A DNA stretch of 64,000 nucleotides from an uncultured Prevotellaceae bacterium (GTDB taxonomy: Bacteria > Bacteroidota > Bacteroidia > Bacteroidales > Bacteroidaceae), in contig ONCZ01000019.1 in the NCBI GenBank assembly GCA_900316445.1, forward strand, positions 1 to 64,000, read 5' to 3'. The position numbers were made by a program, and so were the translations under genes. The notes beneath the pieces were generated by a model that did not search any database, was not told the origin of the DNA, and saw only the letters and a program-made list of their open reading frames with translations. Shown in pieces: positions 15,175-23,755 of this stretch; the stretch's first letter is position 1, and the number at the start of each line of letters is the position of its first letter.

Positions 15175-16448
15175 TTAGTCTTTATATTCTCAATCTTTGC
15201 GATCTTGACCGTGTAGTACTGCTTGAAGTCCGACCACTTGTAATACGGATAGCAGTCCGTCTTCACGGGGAGCGACACCTCCGAACCGTTCATCAGCGCC
15301 TTCACGAGGATGTCGTCCGAGGCCTTCTTGCCGCGATAGAACACCAGCTGCAGGTTCGACGCCTTGCACGTCTGCCAGTTCTGGTAGATGTTCTTCACCT
15401 CGTAGGGATCCTCGGGATCCTTGTCGGCACCGTTGATTCCCATCAGCACCGTCAGCGGGCCGATACACGTGTCATGACCGAAGCGCAGGTCGGCAATGCG
15501 GTCGCTGCTGCCACTGATCACGGCGTCGGCCTTCCGGATGATATCCTGCAGGATGGGCACCATGTCGTTCTGCGGCTCAAACACCCACGAGTACGACCCA
15601 AGGTTCGACTGCTCCCACTGTGCCACCATCTCGTCGTCGGAGATCAGCCCCGCCATCATCCCCTCATGGCCGATGCTGGGCAGCGACGTGTAGAGGTTGA
15701 TCAGGTTGCTGCCGATGCGCTCCATGTTGCCAGGCAGCGAGTCGGTGCTCGTAAACGTGCGGTTCACCACTTTCTCGCGCAGCGACTCGTCAAACTTGAA
15801 CTTGTCGCGGTTCTGCTCCCAGCGGGCCTTCGACTTCGGAAACTGGCGTTTCTTCGGGTTCTGGCGGTCTGAGGGCACCACGCCGTCGAGCGTGAAGCGC
15901 GACGACTGCTCGCGGATCTCGATCGCCGGATTGCACTGCACGAGCTCCTGGCAGAACGACGACATGCTCAGCACGCAACGTCCCGACAGCGAGGAGATGG
16001 CCAGCACGTCGCCACCCTTCTTAAACACCTCAGGGAAGTTGTTATACATCGTCCTGGCGATGCGCTGGTGCTGCTCCCATCCCAGGTCAGACAGTTCGCT
16101 CACGCCCGTCTGCAACTCTTCCTTCGCCGCCATGAACTTCTCGTAGAACGCCTCGCCCGCCTGCGTCAGCTGTTTCCGCTCGTGCGCTTTCGTCAACAGG
16201 TTCGCCAACTCCTGATAGAGCATCGCGTTCCAGTAGTAGCGCGAGCCGTGACGTCCGTAGTGGCTGATGTAGAACGGCTTGTAGCCCTTCGGCGCCTTGG
16301 TCAGCTGAGGTGTGGCAAACAGATACGGATAGTCCGTACCGTACGATTTCTTCGGGTCGGCCTTTAATTGGTCGAACGCCCCGTTCCCCTGTGCCCATGT
16401 CGTCAGGGCCAGCAAGAGAAGCATCACAATGGTTAAGTTCCTTTTCAT
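15171..16448 (-). CDS. Histidine acid phosphatase family protein, exported
   Basis: A 425-residue branch-2 histidine phosphatase resembling multiple inositol-polyphosphate phosphatases and phytases. The active-site motif SHYGRHGSRYYWN (RHGxR) is near residue 68 and the second-half proton donor region RFGHDTCIGPL (HD) near 325. The N-terminal MKRNLTIVMLLLLALTTWAQG is a signal peptide, so the protein is periplasmic or secreted. It is the first gene of the minus-strand operon that ends at 9059; the link of a phosphatase to the sugar pathway may only be positional. The second of two in-frame ATGs is used. Confidence 0.86.
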   Translation of the reverse strand: MKRNLTIVMLLLLALTTWAQGNGAFDQLKADPKKSYGTDYPYLFATPQLTKAPKGYKPFYISHYGRHGSRYYWNAMLYQELANLLTKAHERKQLTQAGEAFYEKFMAAKEELQTGVSELSDLGWEQHQRIARTMYNNFPEVFKKGGDVLAISSLSGRCVLSMSSFCQELVQCNPAIEIREQSSRFTLDGVVPSDRQNPKKRQFPKSKARWEQNRDKFKFDESLREKVVNRTFTSTDSLPGNMERIGSNLINLYTSLPSIGHEGMMAGLISDDEMVAQWEQSNLGSYSWVFEPQNDMVPILQDIIRKADAVISGSSDRIADLRFGHDTCIGPLTVLMGINGADKDPEDPYEVKNIYQNWQTCKASNLQLVFYRGKKASDDILVKALMNGSEVSLPVKTDCYPYYKWSDFKQYYTVKIAKIENIKTK

Positions 16449-16461
16449 ATTCATAATTGTT

Positions 16462-16482
16462 AATCTTCAATCTTCAATATTC
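16462..16482. repeat. heptamer tandem repeat (AATCTTC)
   Basis: AATCTTC, AATCTTC, AATATTC lie 14 bp before the phosphatase start codon. A short GC-rich dyad (CTTGGCTCTGCCAAG, near 16498-16512) follows. Confidence 0.65.
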
Positions 16483-16629
16483 CGCTCGGCTTTGCCGCTT
16501 GGCTCTGCCAAGAATCTTCCTTACGCGCCACAAAATTACTAAATAATCCTCAAATATCACTCATCTCGCTCTGAATTTAAAGGAATTTAGCATTAAGGCC
16601 AAGTCCGGCTATAAACCTTTCATCGGATG

Positions 16630-16676
16630 TATACCTATATATTTTGTACTCTTTCTTACTTTTTTCCCGACCTTTG
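16630..16676 (+). promoter_or_regulatory. Sigma gene promoter with TATACCTATA element
   Basis: TATACCTATA at 16630-16639 and a -7-like GACCTTTG at 16669-16676, with 39 bp between their first bases. The same spacing occurs in five other promoters of this window. The ATG follows at 16703. Confidence 0.65.
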
Positions 16677-16702
16677 TACCTGAAATCAATCAAACACATA
16701 TC

Positions 16703-17575
16703 ATGAGACAATTTAAAATCAACAAAAGTGTAACCCAACGTTCAGAAGAATCCCTCGACAAATATCTTGTTGATATCAGCCGTATGGAAATGATCTCCCC
16801 AGAACAGGAAGTGGAACTGGCACAGACCATTCGCAAAGGAGGCCCGGAAGGCGAGGAAGCCAAAAACAAGCTCGTTAATGCCAACCTCCGTTTCGTTGTG
16901 TCTGTGGCTAAACAATATCAGCACCAAGGTGTTCCTCTGAGCGATCTCATCAATGAAGGGAACCTGGGCCTGATGACTGCTGCCGAAAGGTTTGACGAGA
17001 CCCGCGGCTTCAAATTTATCTCCTATGCCATCTGGTGGATTCGCCAGAGCATCATCTCTGCCATTGGCGAATACTGCAACATCGTACGCAGACCCCAAAG
17101 CCAGATTGGTATCTGCAATAAAATCAAGAACGCCACCAACGCGTTCGTACAAGAGCACCAGCGCACCCCGACAGCAGAGGAGCTGAGCGAACTCATCTCC
17201 ATGGAGATTGAGAAGATCGAGAAAGCCGTACAGACGGAGACCTTTGTCTCGAGCATCGACACCCCTATCAACGAGGATGAAGATACAACCGTAGGAGATA
17301 TGCTTTCCTCTGGCTCTGAATATGCCGCAGACCGTCAGGTGAACTACGAGTCCATGTACAGCGACCTGATGATTGTTCTAAACTCAATTCTCACCGAACG
17401 CGAGCGCGTCATCATCGTTCAGAGTTTTGGGATCGGATGTCCTGAACGTGGACTTGAAGACATCGGCAACGACATGGGACTTACCCGCGAACGCGTCCGT
17501 CAGATTCGGGAACGAGGACTTGACAAGATGCGCAAAAGTAAAAAGTCACAATTCCTGCTAAAACATCTAGGTTAA
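16703..17575 (+). CDS. rpoD: Primary sigma-70 factor (RpoD)
   Basis: A 290-residue group 1-type sigma factor in the short form used by Bacteroidota, lacking the long acidic region 1.1. Region 1.2 reads ESLDKYLVDISRMEMISPEQEVELA; region 2 reads NLRFVVSVAKQYQHQGVPLSDLINEGNLGLMTAAERFDETRGFKFISYAIWWIRQSI (core binding and -10 recognition); regions 3 and 4 end with ERGLEDIGNDMGLTRERVRQIRERGLDKMRK (helix-turn-helix). It recruits RNA polymerase to the TTTG/TAnnTTTG promoters seen here. Its 3' end overlaps the convergent gene by 9 bp and no terminator hairpin is present. Its promoter carries the TATAnCTATA element. Confidence 0.96.
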   Translation: MRQFKINKSVTQRSEESLDKYLVDISRMEMISPEQEVELAQTIRKGGPEGEEAKNKLVNANLRFVVSVAKQYQHQGVPLSDLINEGNLGLMTAAERFDETRGFKFISYAIWWIRQSIISAIGEYCNIVRRPQSQIGICNKIKNATNAFVQEHQRTPTAEELSELISMEIEKIEKAVQTETFVSSIDTPINEDEDTTVGDMLSSGSEYAADRQVNYESMYSDLMIVLNSILTERERVIIVQSFGIGCPERGLEDIGNDMGLTRERVRQIRERGLDKMRKSKKSQFLLKHLG

Positions 17576-18259
17576 GATGTTACCGTTCAAGAACGGCTTC
17601 CACTCTTCAGCGCCAAAGTCACCTTCCACATACACCGTATCACCAGGAGCAATGGTCTGATTCCATTGCTCCATCTTTGTCTCGTTGCGACTTGTACTCG
17701 GCTTTATCACATGTTTCATCACACCCATAGGTTCGAAAGCAGGACCAGAAATATGGTGAATTTTCTCCTCTTCTTCACGAGGGCGTTCCATCCACGCCTT
17801 CAACTCCTTCATGCAGTCCTCCAACGAAGTATGCACCTTATTTACCCCATAATACTTCGCCATGCGTATCAGATGACTGATTCCTGTCAATTCCCGGCAT
17901 TCCCGATCAATCCCAATAATCACCTTATGCCCGCGAGCCAGGTTCTCTGCCATTTCCATTCTGGTGGTAATGGCATAGACTCGATGTGGACTCATCTCAC
18001 GAGCCTGAGGCGGAATCCAAAAAAGAATCACGTCACACATACGCAAACCGAAGGTCTCCCAATTCACCTGAAAAGTTGGTGATACGTGTTGCACGTTCTT
18101 ACGGGGATTCAACAATGTCAGGTTTTCGATTCCCACCTTGGCTGCTATCTTGGGGGCCAGCCTCTGCCAAGATGGTGCACCGTTCATTGGACCAGCCAAG
18201 AAGGCTGTCCACTGCTTCTTCTCAACCACTGGGGTTGGACTTTTAATTACCTCTATCAT
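17567..18259 (-). CDS. Nucleoside 2-deoxyribosyltransferase-like protein with truncated phosphoesterase tail
   Basis: A 230-residue protein. Residues 1-145 match the nucleoside 2-deoxyribosyltransferase-like fold: FLAGPMNGAPSWQ near residue 20, CDVILFWIPPQ, and TRMEMAENLARGHKVIIGID, in which the Glu is the family nucleophile position; such enzymes cleave or exchange N-glycosidic bonds, and relatives act on NAD-type nucleotides. Residues 178-230 (RNETKMEQWNQTIAPGDTVYVEGDFG...) look like the first part of a calcineurin-like phosphoesterase (usually RNxxEMxExxI..WN..V.pgDtVyhLGDF) but the frame stops before the GNHD and later metal ligands. It lies 10 bp after the kinase/hydrolase gene, so they form an operon. 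Confidence 0.72.
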   Translation of the reverse strand: MIEVIKSPTPVVEKKQWTAFLAGPMNGAPSWQRLAPKIAAKVGIENLTLLNPRKNVQHVSPTFQVNWETFGLRMCDVILFWIPPQAREMSPHRVYAITTRMEMAENLARGHKVIIGIDRECRELTGISHLIRMAKYYGVNKVHTSLEDCMKELKAWMERPREEEEKIHHISGPAFEPMGVMKHVIKPSTSRNETKMEQWNQTIAPGDTVYVEGDFGAEEWKPFLNGNILT

Positions 18260-18269
18260 ATACCATCAT

Positions 18270-19919
18270 TTAAACTAATTTCCTAACTAAAGGCATCAGA
18301 TACTTCTCAATCTCATCATACTCCATTCTATGTCCTCCGGGGAAGGTATAGATGTGAGGATAGTGCTCAGCGAAGATAGCCTTGCAATAACCCCAGTCAG
18401 CATCCTTGTCACCAAAGAGCCCGTAGCAGTTCTCCCGGTCAAAGTCTGTAATACCTTCAAACTGGTGGGCCTCGAGTCGCCGATAGTCCTCCTGCATCTC
18501 AGGTGTGATGACATATTTCTGAATACCATCAGCACGGTTAATTACAAACTTATGATTATTACCCACCTTCACATCCTCATCCTTCGACATCTCAAGGGCA
18601 GGGTTGATGCAGATACGCTTATAACCCTTCAGCATCTGGGCATAATAACCACCCTGACTACTACCGATGATGAGGTCAGGCTTCTCCTTCTCACACAACT
18701 CCTTTAGCATTTTCAGACACTCTTCAGCATCCACAGGGCAGTCTGGCATCAGCAACTGCCAATCCTCAGGCAGATACTGCAGAATACCCATTGACGTATG
18801 ACTATAGCCAGCAGAGGCCGAGCCATGCAGATACATCAGCTTCTTCGTGTAGTGAGGCATCTCCAGCGTGTCATCCTGCAGTTTGAAGTTCTCATCCGCA
18901 TGAATCAGTCCCTTACTGCCTACGAAGCCCACACTGTAAGAGGCCATCTGCTGAGCCATCTTCAGAACCTCCTTCACAGCCTCCTCCGTCATATCCTTCA
19001 CCTTCAGCAGCCCTTTACTGCAGAGGGCAGCAATCAGCGTAGACGAAGTCCAGTCGCCAGCACCTTCATAGTCCTTATAGTCAGGATTCATGATAGGATC
19101 GAGTTTAATCCACTCACCGTCTCTCAGTTTAAAGCGTAAGCCTTCAGCCCCCAGCGTCTGGATGAAGAGCTTATCCTGATAATCATCAGCGAACGACAAG
19201 TCCTTGACCAGCTCACCCGACATCTTTACCACATCACTAGCATTGACACATCTGAGGAAAGCCCTATATTCAGACTGACGAGTCTTTTCGTTTCCTGGAC
19301 GATTCCAATTGGAATCACCCTCGAAATATACCAATACTCCTTGTTCACGAAGTTTTTCCGCCAAGATCCTATGCCCAGCCTGGACATTGTCGAAGAAAAA
19401 CACATCAGGAGAAAAGTCCATCTTATCCAGAAGATCATCCACCTCTCCTTTCATCGCAGAGATATATCTTCGGCTAGGTCGTGCCGATGGGGGCTCCCAT
19501 GTACGGCCTCCACTTGAGCCTTGATGTCTCAATATGCGATTACCCTGTTTGTCAAGTTTGTGGGTACACCGAAGGATTGTCGTACCTTTATCGCCGCTAT
19601 TGCTGACGAACCTCACATCGGCACCATAGGCCTTCATGTCGCGAGTCATCCGATAGCCATGTGGTGAAACATCAAAGAAAGCCACGGGGAAGGTCTTCAC
19701 ACCCAAATAAGGCAACATGGTCATCACATTGCCACAGGTATTACCAATCTCCATGGTGAGGACCTTTTCCTCAGGCTTGTTGCGTTTGCCAGGAACGAAT
19801 CCATCTGGATACTCCCACTGAGTAATAACATCAAGTGAATAGTTACCAGTACCCATACAGGTCTTCCCCGTAGTCTGCGCTCTCAGGGAATTTACCAAAG
19901 TCACAATTTCCTTATTCAT
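18270..19919 (-). CDS. PfkB sugar/nucleoside kinase fused to YqiA-like alpha/beta hydrolase
   Basis: A 549-residue two-domain protein. Residues 1-345 resemble the PfkB/ribokinase family: MGTGNYSLDVI, GNTCGNVMTMLPYLGVKT, and the anion-hole/base motif at about residue 287 reading GAGDWTSSTL with the catalytic Asp kept (usual GAGDAF). Residues 358-549 resemble the YqiA-type esterase: MYLHGSASAG (oxyanion loop), IIGSSQGGYYA (nucleophile elbow) near 420, a GDKDADWGY acid segment and a final PGGHRM His. Such a fusion could phosphorylate a ribose-type compound and hydrolyse an ester of it. It is transcribed divergently from the ADP-ribosyltransferase-like gene. Confidence 0.78.
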   Translation of the reverse strand: MNKEIVTLVNSLRAQTTGKTCMGTGNYSLDVITQWEYPDGFVPGKRNKPEEKVLTMEIGNTCGNVMTMLPYLGVKTFPVAFFDVSPHGYRMTRDMKAYGADVRFVSNSGDKGTTILRCTHKLDKQGNRILRHQGSSGGRTWEPPSARPSRRYISAMKGEVDDLLDKMDFSPDVFFFDNVQAGHRILAEKLREQGVLVYFEGDSNWNRPGNEKTRQSEYRAFLRCVNASDVVKMSGELVKDLSFADDYQDKLFIQTLGAEGLRFKLRDGEWIKLDPIMNPDYKDYEGAGDWTSSTLIAALCSKGLLKVKDMTEEAVKEVLKMAQQMASYSVGFVGSKGLIHADENFKLQDDTLEMPHYTKKLMYLHGSASAGYSHTSMGILQYLPEDWQLLMPDCPVDAEECLKMLKELCEKEKPDLIIGSSQGGYYAQMLKGYKRICINPALEMSKDEDVKVGNNHKFVINRADGIQKYVITPEMQEDYRRLEAHQFEGITDFDRENCYGLFGDKDADWGYCKAIFAEHYPHIYTFPGGHRMEYDEIEKYLMPLVRKLV

Positions 19920-19943
19920 ACAAAATTTAATAGATTACAACTG

Positions 19944-20024
19944 CAAAGATACATAAAAATTATTTAAAACCACATTAATAATATCTATAAAACTTGCAGC
20001 ATTAACAAATATTGTATATCTTTG
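19944..20024. promoter_or_regulatory. Divergent promoter pair sharing one TATCTATA element
   Basis: Minus strand: TATCTTTG at 19951-19944, 24 bp from the kinase/hydrolase ATG. Plus strand: TATCTTTG at 20017-20024, 35 bp before the ATG at 20060. Between them AATATCTATA (19980-19989; as TATAGATATT on the other strand) lies 36-37 bp from each -7 box, so one element could serve both directions. Confidence 0.65.
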
Positions 20025-20059
20025 CATTCAATATTAACCAAATTACTACTTATTTATAT

Positions 20060-20680
20060 ATGCAAACATTCTATCACGGCACATCCAAATTATTCCCGAA
20101 ATTCGATCCCGCACACGCTCTCGAAGGTGACGGAAAGATCAAACATGGTGCAGGCTTTTACCTGACAAACGGTTACAGACGCGCGGCTCATTACTCTTGT
20201 AAGAGTCCTGGTTCAACTGAGTTCTATGTATATACTGTCGAGATTCCTGATCTCACGCCTGATAATCATATTGAGTTCAAAAGGCCGGTCAACCCATCTA
20301 TTATCAAGCGTGTAAAAGAAAAACTAGGAGAACCTATTCCTGAGGAAGAAACAACCGATGGTAAGTTATTCCGCAAGTACATAGCCATGAAACTAGCAGG
20401 CAAGAAAAGTACTAATAAACTGGCCCCAGAAGATGAGATGGCTGCAGCCGAATTTCTGGTCAGTATTGGTGTAATATATAATAAGGTGCCTTTCATATGG
20501 GAAAAGGATAAAACTAAACCTGTAGTTCATTACGATGTCATCGTCATGAAACCAGATGTCATGCATATTCTGAAGATAGAGCAAGTCAACTTAGCTATCG
20601 ACAAGAAGACTAAGAAACTAGAACTCGATGAAAGCGAAGGAAAAGAACCAATTGAAATCCCATTAGAAAGTATTAAATAA
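20060..20680 (+). CDS. DUF3990-type ADP-ribosyltransferase-like protein
   Basis: A 206-residue protein with features of the ADP-ribosyltransferase (ART) superfamily as in DUF3990: FYHGTSKLF with His6 (the NAD-binding H of the H-Y type), GAGFYLT with Tyr34, then RRAAHYS, and a later acidic helix EDEMAAAEFLVSIGV that may supply the third catalytic residue. ARTs move ADP-ribose from NAD to protein, DNA or RNA. No signal peptide or toxin-delivery domain is present, so it acts in the cell. The ATG at 20060 is used because the open frame to the left crosses the -7 box. The NADAR gene follows after 2 bp, suggesting a writer/eraser pair. Confidence 0.75.
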   Translation: MQTFYHGTSKLFPKFDPAHALEGDGKIKHGAGFYLTNGYRRAAHYSCKSPGSTEFYVYTVEIPDLTPDNHIEFKRPVNPSIIKRVKEKLGEPIPEEETTDGKLFRKYIAMKLAGKKSTNKLAPEDEMAAAEFLVSIGVIYNKVPFIWEKDKTKPVVHYDVIVMKPDVMHILKIEQVNLAIDKKTKKLELDESEGKEPIEIPLESIK

Positions 20681-20682
20681 CC

Positions 20683-21291
20683 ATGCTTATGACTTTACAC
20701 GAACAGATCCAGAAATACTATCCCCAATACAGTGATATTCAGCACTATCCTGCCGACAAGTGCGCCTGCATCCGTAAGACAACAGAAGAATGGGGTATCT
20801 TAGGCAATTTCTATCACGCCCCTATCGTCATTGATGGCGTGACCATTGACTGCACGGAGCGCCTCTTTCATCTGATGAAGTTCAAGGCTGGCAGCGAAGA
20901 AGGAGTCAAGAGTGAATACGCTGCAAAACGTGGTATGAATATCAAAATGCATATGAGACCCATATACAAATCTCATCCCGAGTGGTTAAGAGAGGACTGG
21001 GGTGCAATAGTGGTTGATGCTATGAGGTTCTGTCTCCAAACGAAATATGAGCAATGCGAAGCGTTTCGCAACGAACTGGAGCGAAGTAAAGGCCTCTATA
21101 TCGTAGAGGACGAAACAAAACGCAATGAAAAGAAAAAGAAAGATGCCGACTCCTGGGGTACTAACCTTGTTGGCAATGAGTATGTAGGCCCCAACCTCTT
21201 AGGTCGCCTCCTCATGGAACTTCGCGACAAAGGCAAACTCGAATACCATCTTCCCGCCGACGCCATGGCTTTCATCACCTATCTCAGATAG
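20683..21291 (+). CDS. NADAR (YbiA-like) family protein
   Basis: A 202-residue protein of the NADAR/DUF1768 family (YbiA, RibX). The pattern is ILGNFYHAPIVIDG, CTERLFHLMKFKAG (family position TvEh.m...Ka with catalytic Glu), and the C-terminal DSWGTNLVGNEYVGPNLLGRLLMELRDKG, which matches W.GkN.LG.lLM.iR. NADAR proteins cleave N-glycosidic bonds; some remove ADP-ribose from guanine placed by DarT-type ARTs. Directly downstream of an ART-like gene, this one is a candidate eraser or antidote. The end of the gene runs into the TATACCTATA promoter for the next gene. Confidence 0.82.
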   Translation: MLMTLHEQIQKYYPQYSDIQHYPADKCACIRKTTEEWGILGNFYHAPIVIDGVTIDCTERLFHLMKFKAGSEEGVKSEYAAKRGMNIKMHMRPIYKSHPEWLREDWGAIVVDAMRFCLQTKYEQCEAFRNELERSKGLYIVEDETKRNEKKKKDADSWGTNLVGNEYVGPNLLGRLLMELRDKGKLEYHLPADAMAFITYLR

Positions 21292-21296
21292 CATTG

Positions 21297-21343
21297 TATA
21301 CCTATAAAAAGGTAAACCTATATCATCCAATAACCTATATTTA
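21297..21343 (+). promoter_or_regulatory. Promoter with TATACCTATA element for the SIS/ARH-AddAB unit
   Basis: TATACCTATA at 21297-21306 and TATATTTA (-7-like, TAnnTTTA) at 21336-21343, 39 bp between first bases. The ATG follows at 21370. Confidence 0.6.
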
Positions 21344-21369
21344 CACCACAAAACCAATCTTATAACAGA

Positions 21370-23736
21370 ATGACAGCAAAAAAGAATCATCAAATGAAAC
21401 CGAAAGCTCGCGGTGGGAAGCCCCTGATGAGCGAGTTACTGAAAGACACCCGCAAATACCTGAAACAGGCCGAGCAGACTGACGTAGAACCGCTCCGCCA
21501 GTTCCTCTTCAACGAACCGGAACGCCCACTCATCACGATGGGACATGGTGGATCACACTCCTCTGCCTCATATGCAGCACTGCTCTATGGCACCAACTGC
21601 GGACTGGGCAAAGTCATGACACCCTATCAGTGCAATTCCCTCTCCGACGCGACCCTGCGCAACTCCAAAATCCTCCTCATCAGTAAATCACTGGAAAATC
21701 AGGACGTTGAATACATCTCGAATCGAATGATTCGTGTTAATCCGGAATATAGCTGCGCCTTCACCATGACCCACGATGTGAATGATAATATGCGCCGCGT
21801 GGAGAAAACCTGTCCCAATGGCCTCATCAATCGCCCCTTCGATCTTCCTCATGGCTTCATTAGCGTGAATGGCACCTTCGCGTACTTCTCTTTATTATAT
21901 AAAGCCTTCACTGGTGACACCAACTTCGCCAACAAGCTGGCACTCTCCGACAAACCTGAAGACAACTTCACCTATCGCACCATCGATGGCACCATCACCC
22001 CACCCGACCTCAGCCAGATCACTCAATTCACTGTGCTCTATGGCTCGTATGGTGAACCCGTAGCCCACAAGATGGAAAGCAATATGACTGAAGCCGGACT
22101 GGCTGCCTGTATCACGACCGATTACCGCGATGAGTGTCATGGTCGTTACTTATCCCTATCGAACTTCATTAAAAGCAAGAAGCACCCGCAGACCGACTGT
22201 GCCCTCGTTGTACTTGTTACCCCTCGCGAAGAAGCCCTCTGCAAAGATATACTCGAGCGCATGCCGGGCCATATGCCTGTGGTCATCATCCGCACTGATA
22301 TCGATTCACCGCAGGGTTCTATCGACCTACTCTACAAGATGTGTATGTTTGTGTCCCATTACGGAGAACAGGTCCTAGGCTCCAACCCCAACAACCCTGT
22401 CAATAAAGGTGGTTTCCAGAAAGGTGTCTTCCGCGACGAAGTGCATTTTCAGGATGATTTCGATTTGTACGGCCCACTCTCCCTCTCTGCAGAAACACCG
22501 GCCTATAAAGACCGTTTCAATCTCAACAGCATCAGTGGTGGCATCGACATCCTGGGCGTACATTTCGGCAGCATCGAAGCAGCCAGTCTGATGGCCCATT
22601 TCGATGATAGTCCTGAAGCTGCCAAAGAACAGGCCAAGATCATCGTTCCTGAGAATGGCTATCTCAATAATCCCAAACACATCATCAGCGACTTCCTCAT
22701 TTACAGATATGGCGCGCCTCACTACCGCGATCAGGAACTCAAACGCAATGGCGCCAAGTGGTATGCCGAGTGGCAGAAATGGTTACATGGTGAGCCTGCT
22801 GATGTCGACCTGCTCAACAGTGCCTACATCAACTGGCTGGGCGGCTACCTCCGTTTTACGCAGCAGCCTGATGGACATATCAGTGTGGAGCGAATGGAAC
22901 GCTCTGTTCATGAGCATCTCCCACAGACTGGCCTCATCGGTGGCATCTGTGGCGAAGTGCTCGGCTCGAAATACGAACACGAGAAAAACAAGCTGAAGAT
23001 AAAAGCCCTCGTCAATAAGAAAGACATGAAAGTGCTGAAGAGCATGACTTATACCGATGACACCGTTCTCTCGCTCACCATCGCCAAGTGGCTCATGGAC
23101 GATCCTTCGCACAATAAGGAAACACTGATTGACCTGTTCAAACACTATGGCAACCGATATCAGGTTCTCTTCTATGGCAGGAAATTTACGGAGTGGGTGA
23201 AGTCTGAAGCCCGTGCCCCTTATGGAGCCTACACAAATGGCAGTGCCATGCGCGTAGCCCCTGTGGCCTGGTACGCAAAGTCACTCGACGAGTGCCTGGC
23301 TCTCGCAAAGACCACTGCCGAAATCACCCACAACGCCGAAGAAGGCATCCGTGGTGCCCAGGCCATTGCTGCAGCCATCTTCCTCAGTAGAACAGGCTCT
23401 TCGATAGCCGACATCAAGTCTTACATCTCGCAGACCTTCGGCTACGACCTCAATCGCACCACCGACGGAATCCGTCCTGATTATACCTTTGAGACCGCCT
23501 GTGACAAGAGTGTGCCCGAATCTATCATCTGCTTCCTCGAAGCCGACAACTACATGGATGCCGTCATCCGTGCCATCTCTCTCGGTGGAGATACAGACAC
23601 CATGGCCTGCATGGCTGGCAACATCGCCTCTGCCACCATGCCCGTCCCCGAAGACATCGCCATTGCCTGCTACGACAAGCTCCCGCAGGAACTCCGTGAG
23701 ATCCTCGACCAGTGGAATCAAACAATCACAAGATAA
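21370..23736 (+). CDS. SIS-like domain fused to ADP-ribosylglycohydrolase
   Basis: A 788-residue multidomain protein. The N-terminal 370 residues resemble a SIS (sugar isomerase) domain: MGHGGSHSSASYAALLYG near residue 57, LISKSLENQD, and a second half with LYGSYGEPVA. A middle part (about 370-520) is unassigned. From about residue 522 the sequence is ADP-ribosylglycohydrolase (DraG/ARH): GLIGGICGEVLGSKYE, YTDDTVLSLTIAKWLMD near 561 (metal-binding T-D-D), NAEEGIRGAQA and SLGGDTDTMACMAGNIASA near 739 (second metal ligands). ARH enzymes remove ADP-ribose from proteins or nucleotides. The key Asp residues are intact. It heads a unit with AddB- and AddA-like genes (19 bp and overlap). Confidence 0.8.
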   Translation: MTAKKNHQMKPKARGGKPLMSELLKDTRKYLKQAEQTDVEPLRQFLFNEPERPLITMGHGGSHSSASYAALLYGTNCGLGKVMTPYQCNSLSDATLRNSKILLISKSLENQDVEYISNRMIRVNPEYSCAFTMTHDVNDNMRRVEKTCPNGLINRPFDLPHGFISVNGTFAYFSLLYKAFTGDTNFANKLALSDKPEDNFTYRTIDGTITPPDLSQITQFTVLYGSYGEPVAHKMESNMTEAGLAACITTDYRDECHGRYLSLSNFIKSKKHPQTDCALVVLVTPREEALCKDILERMPGHMPVVIIRTDIDSPQGSIDLLYKMCMFVSHYGEQVLGSNPNNPVNKGGFQKGVFRDEVHFQDDFDLYGPLSLSAETPAYKDRFNLNSISGGIDILGVHFGSIEAASLMAHFDDSPEAAKEQAKIIVPENGYLNNPKHIISDFLIYRYGAPHYRDQELKRNGAKWYAEWQKWLHGEPADVDLLNSAYINWLGGYLRFTQQPDGHISVERMERSVHEHLPQTGLIGGICGEVLGSKYEHEKNKLKIKALVNKKDMKVLKSMTYTDDTVLSLTIAKWLMDDPSHNKETLIDLFKHYGNRYQVLFYGRKFTEWVKSEARAPYGAYTNGSAMRVAPVAWYAKSLDECLALAKTTAEITHNAEEGIRGAQAIAAAIFLSRTGSSIADIKSYISQTFGYDLNRTTDGIRPDYTFETACDKSVPESIICFLEADNYMDAVIRAISLGGDTDTMACMAGNIASATMPVPEDIAIACYDKLPQELREILDQWNQTITR

Positions 23737-23755
23737 CAAAAATATTTAAATAGGT

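Noticed and set aside
17567..18259. Functional bifunctional transferase/phosphoesterase
   Set aside because: The phosphoesterase part lacks GNHD and the later metal ligands, so only the first domain can be active.
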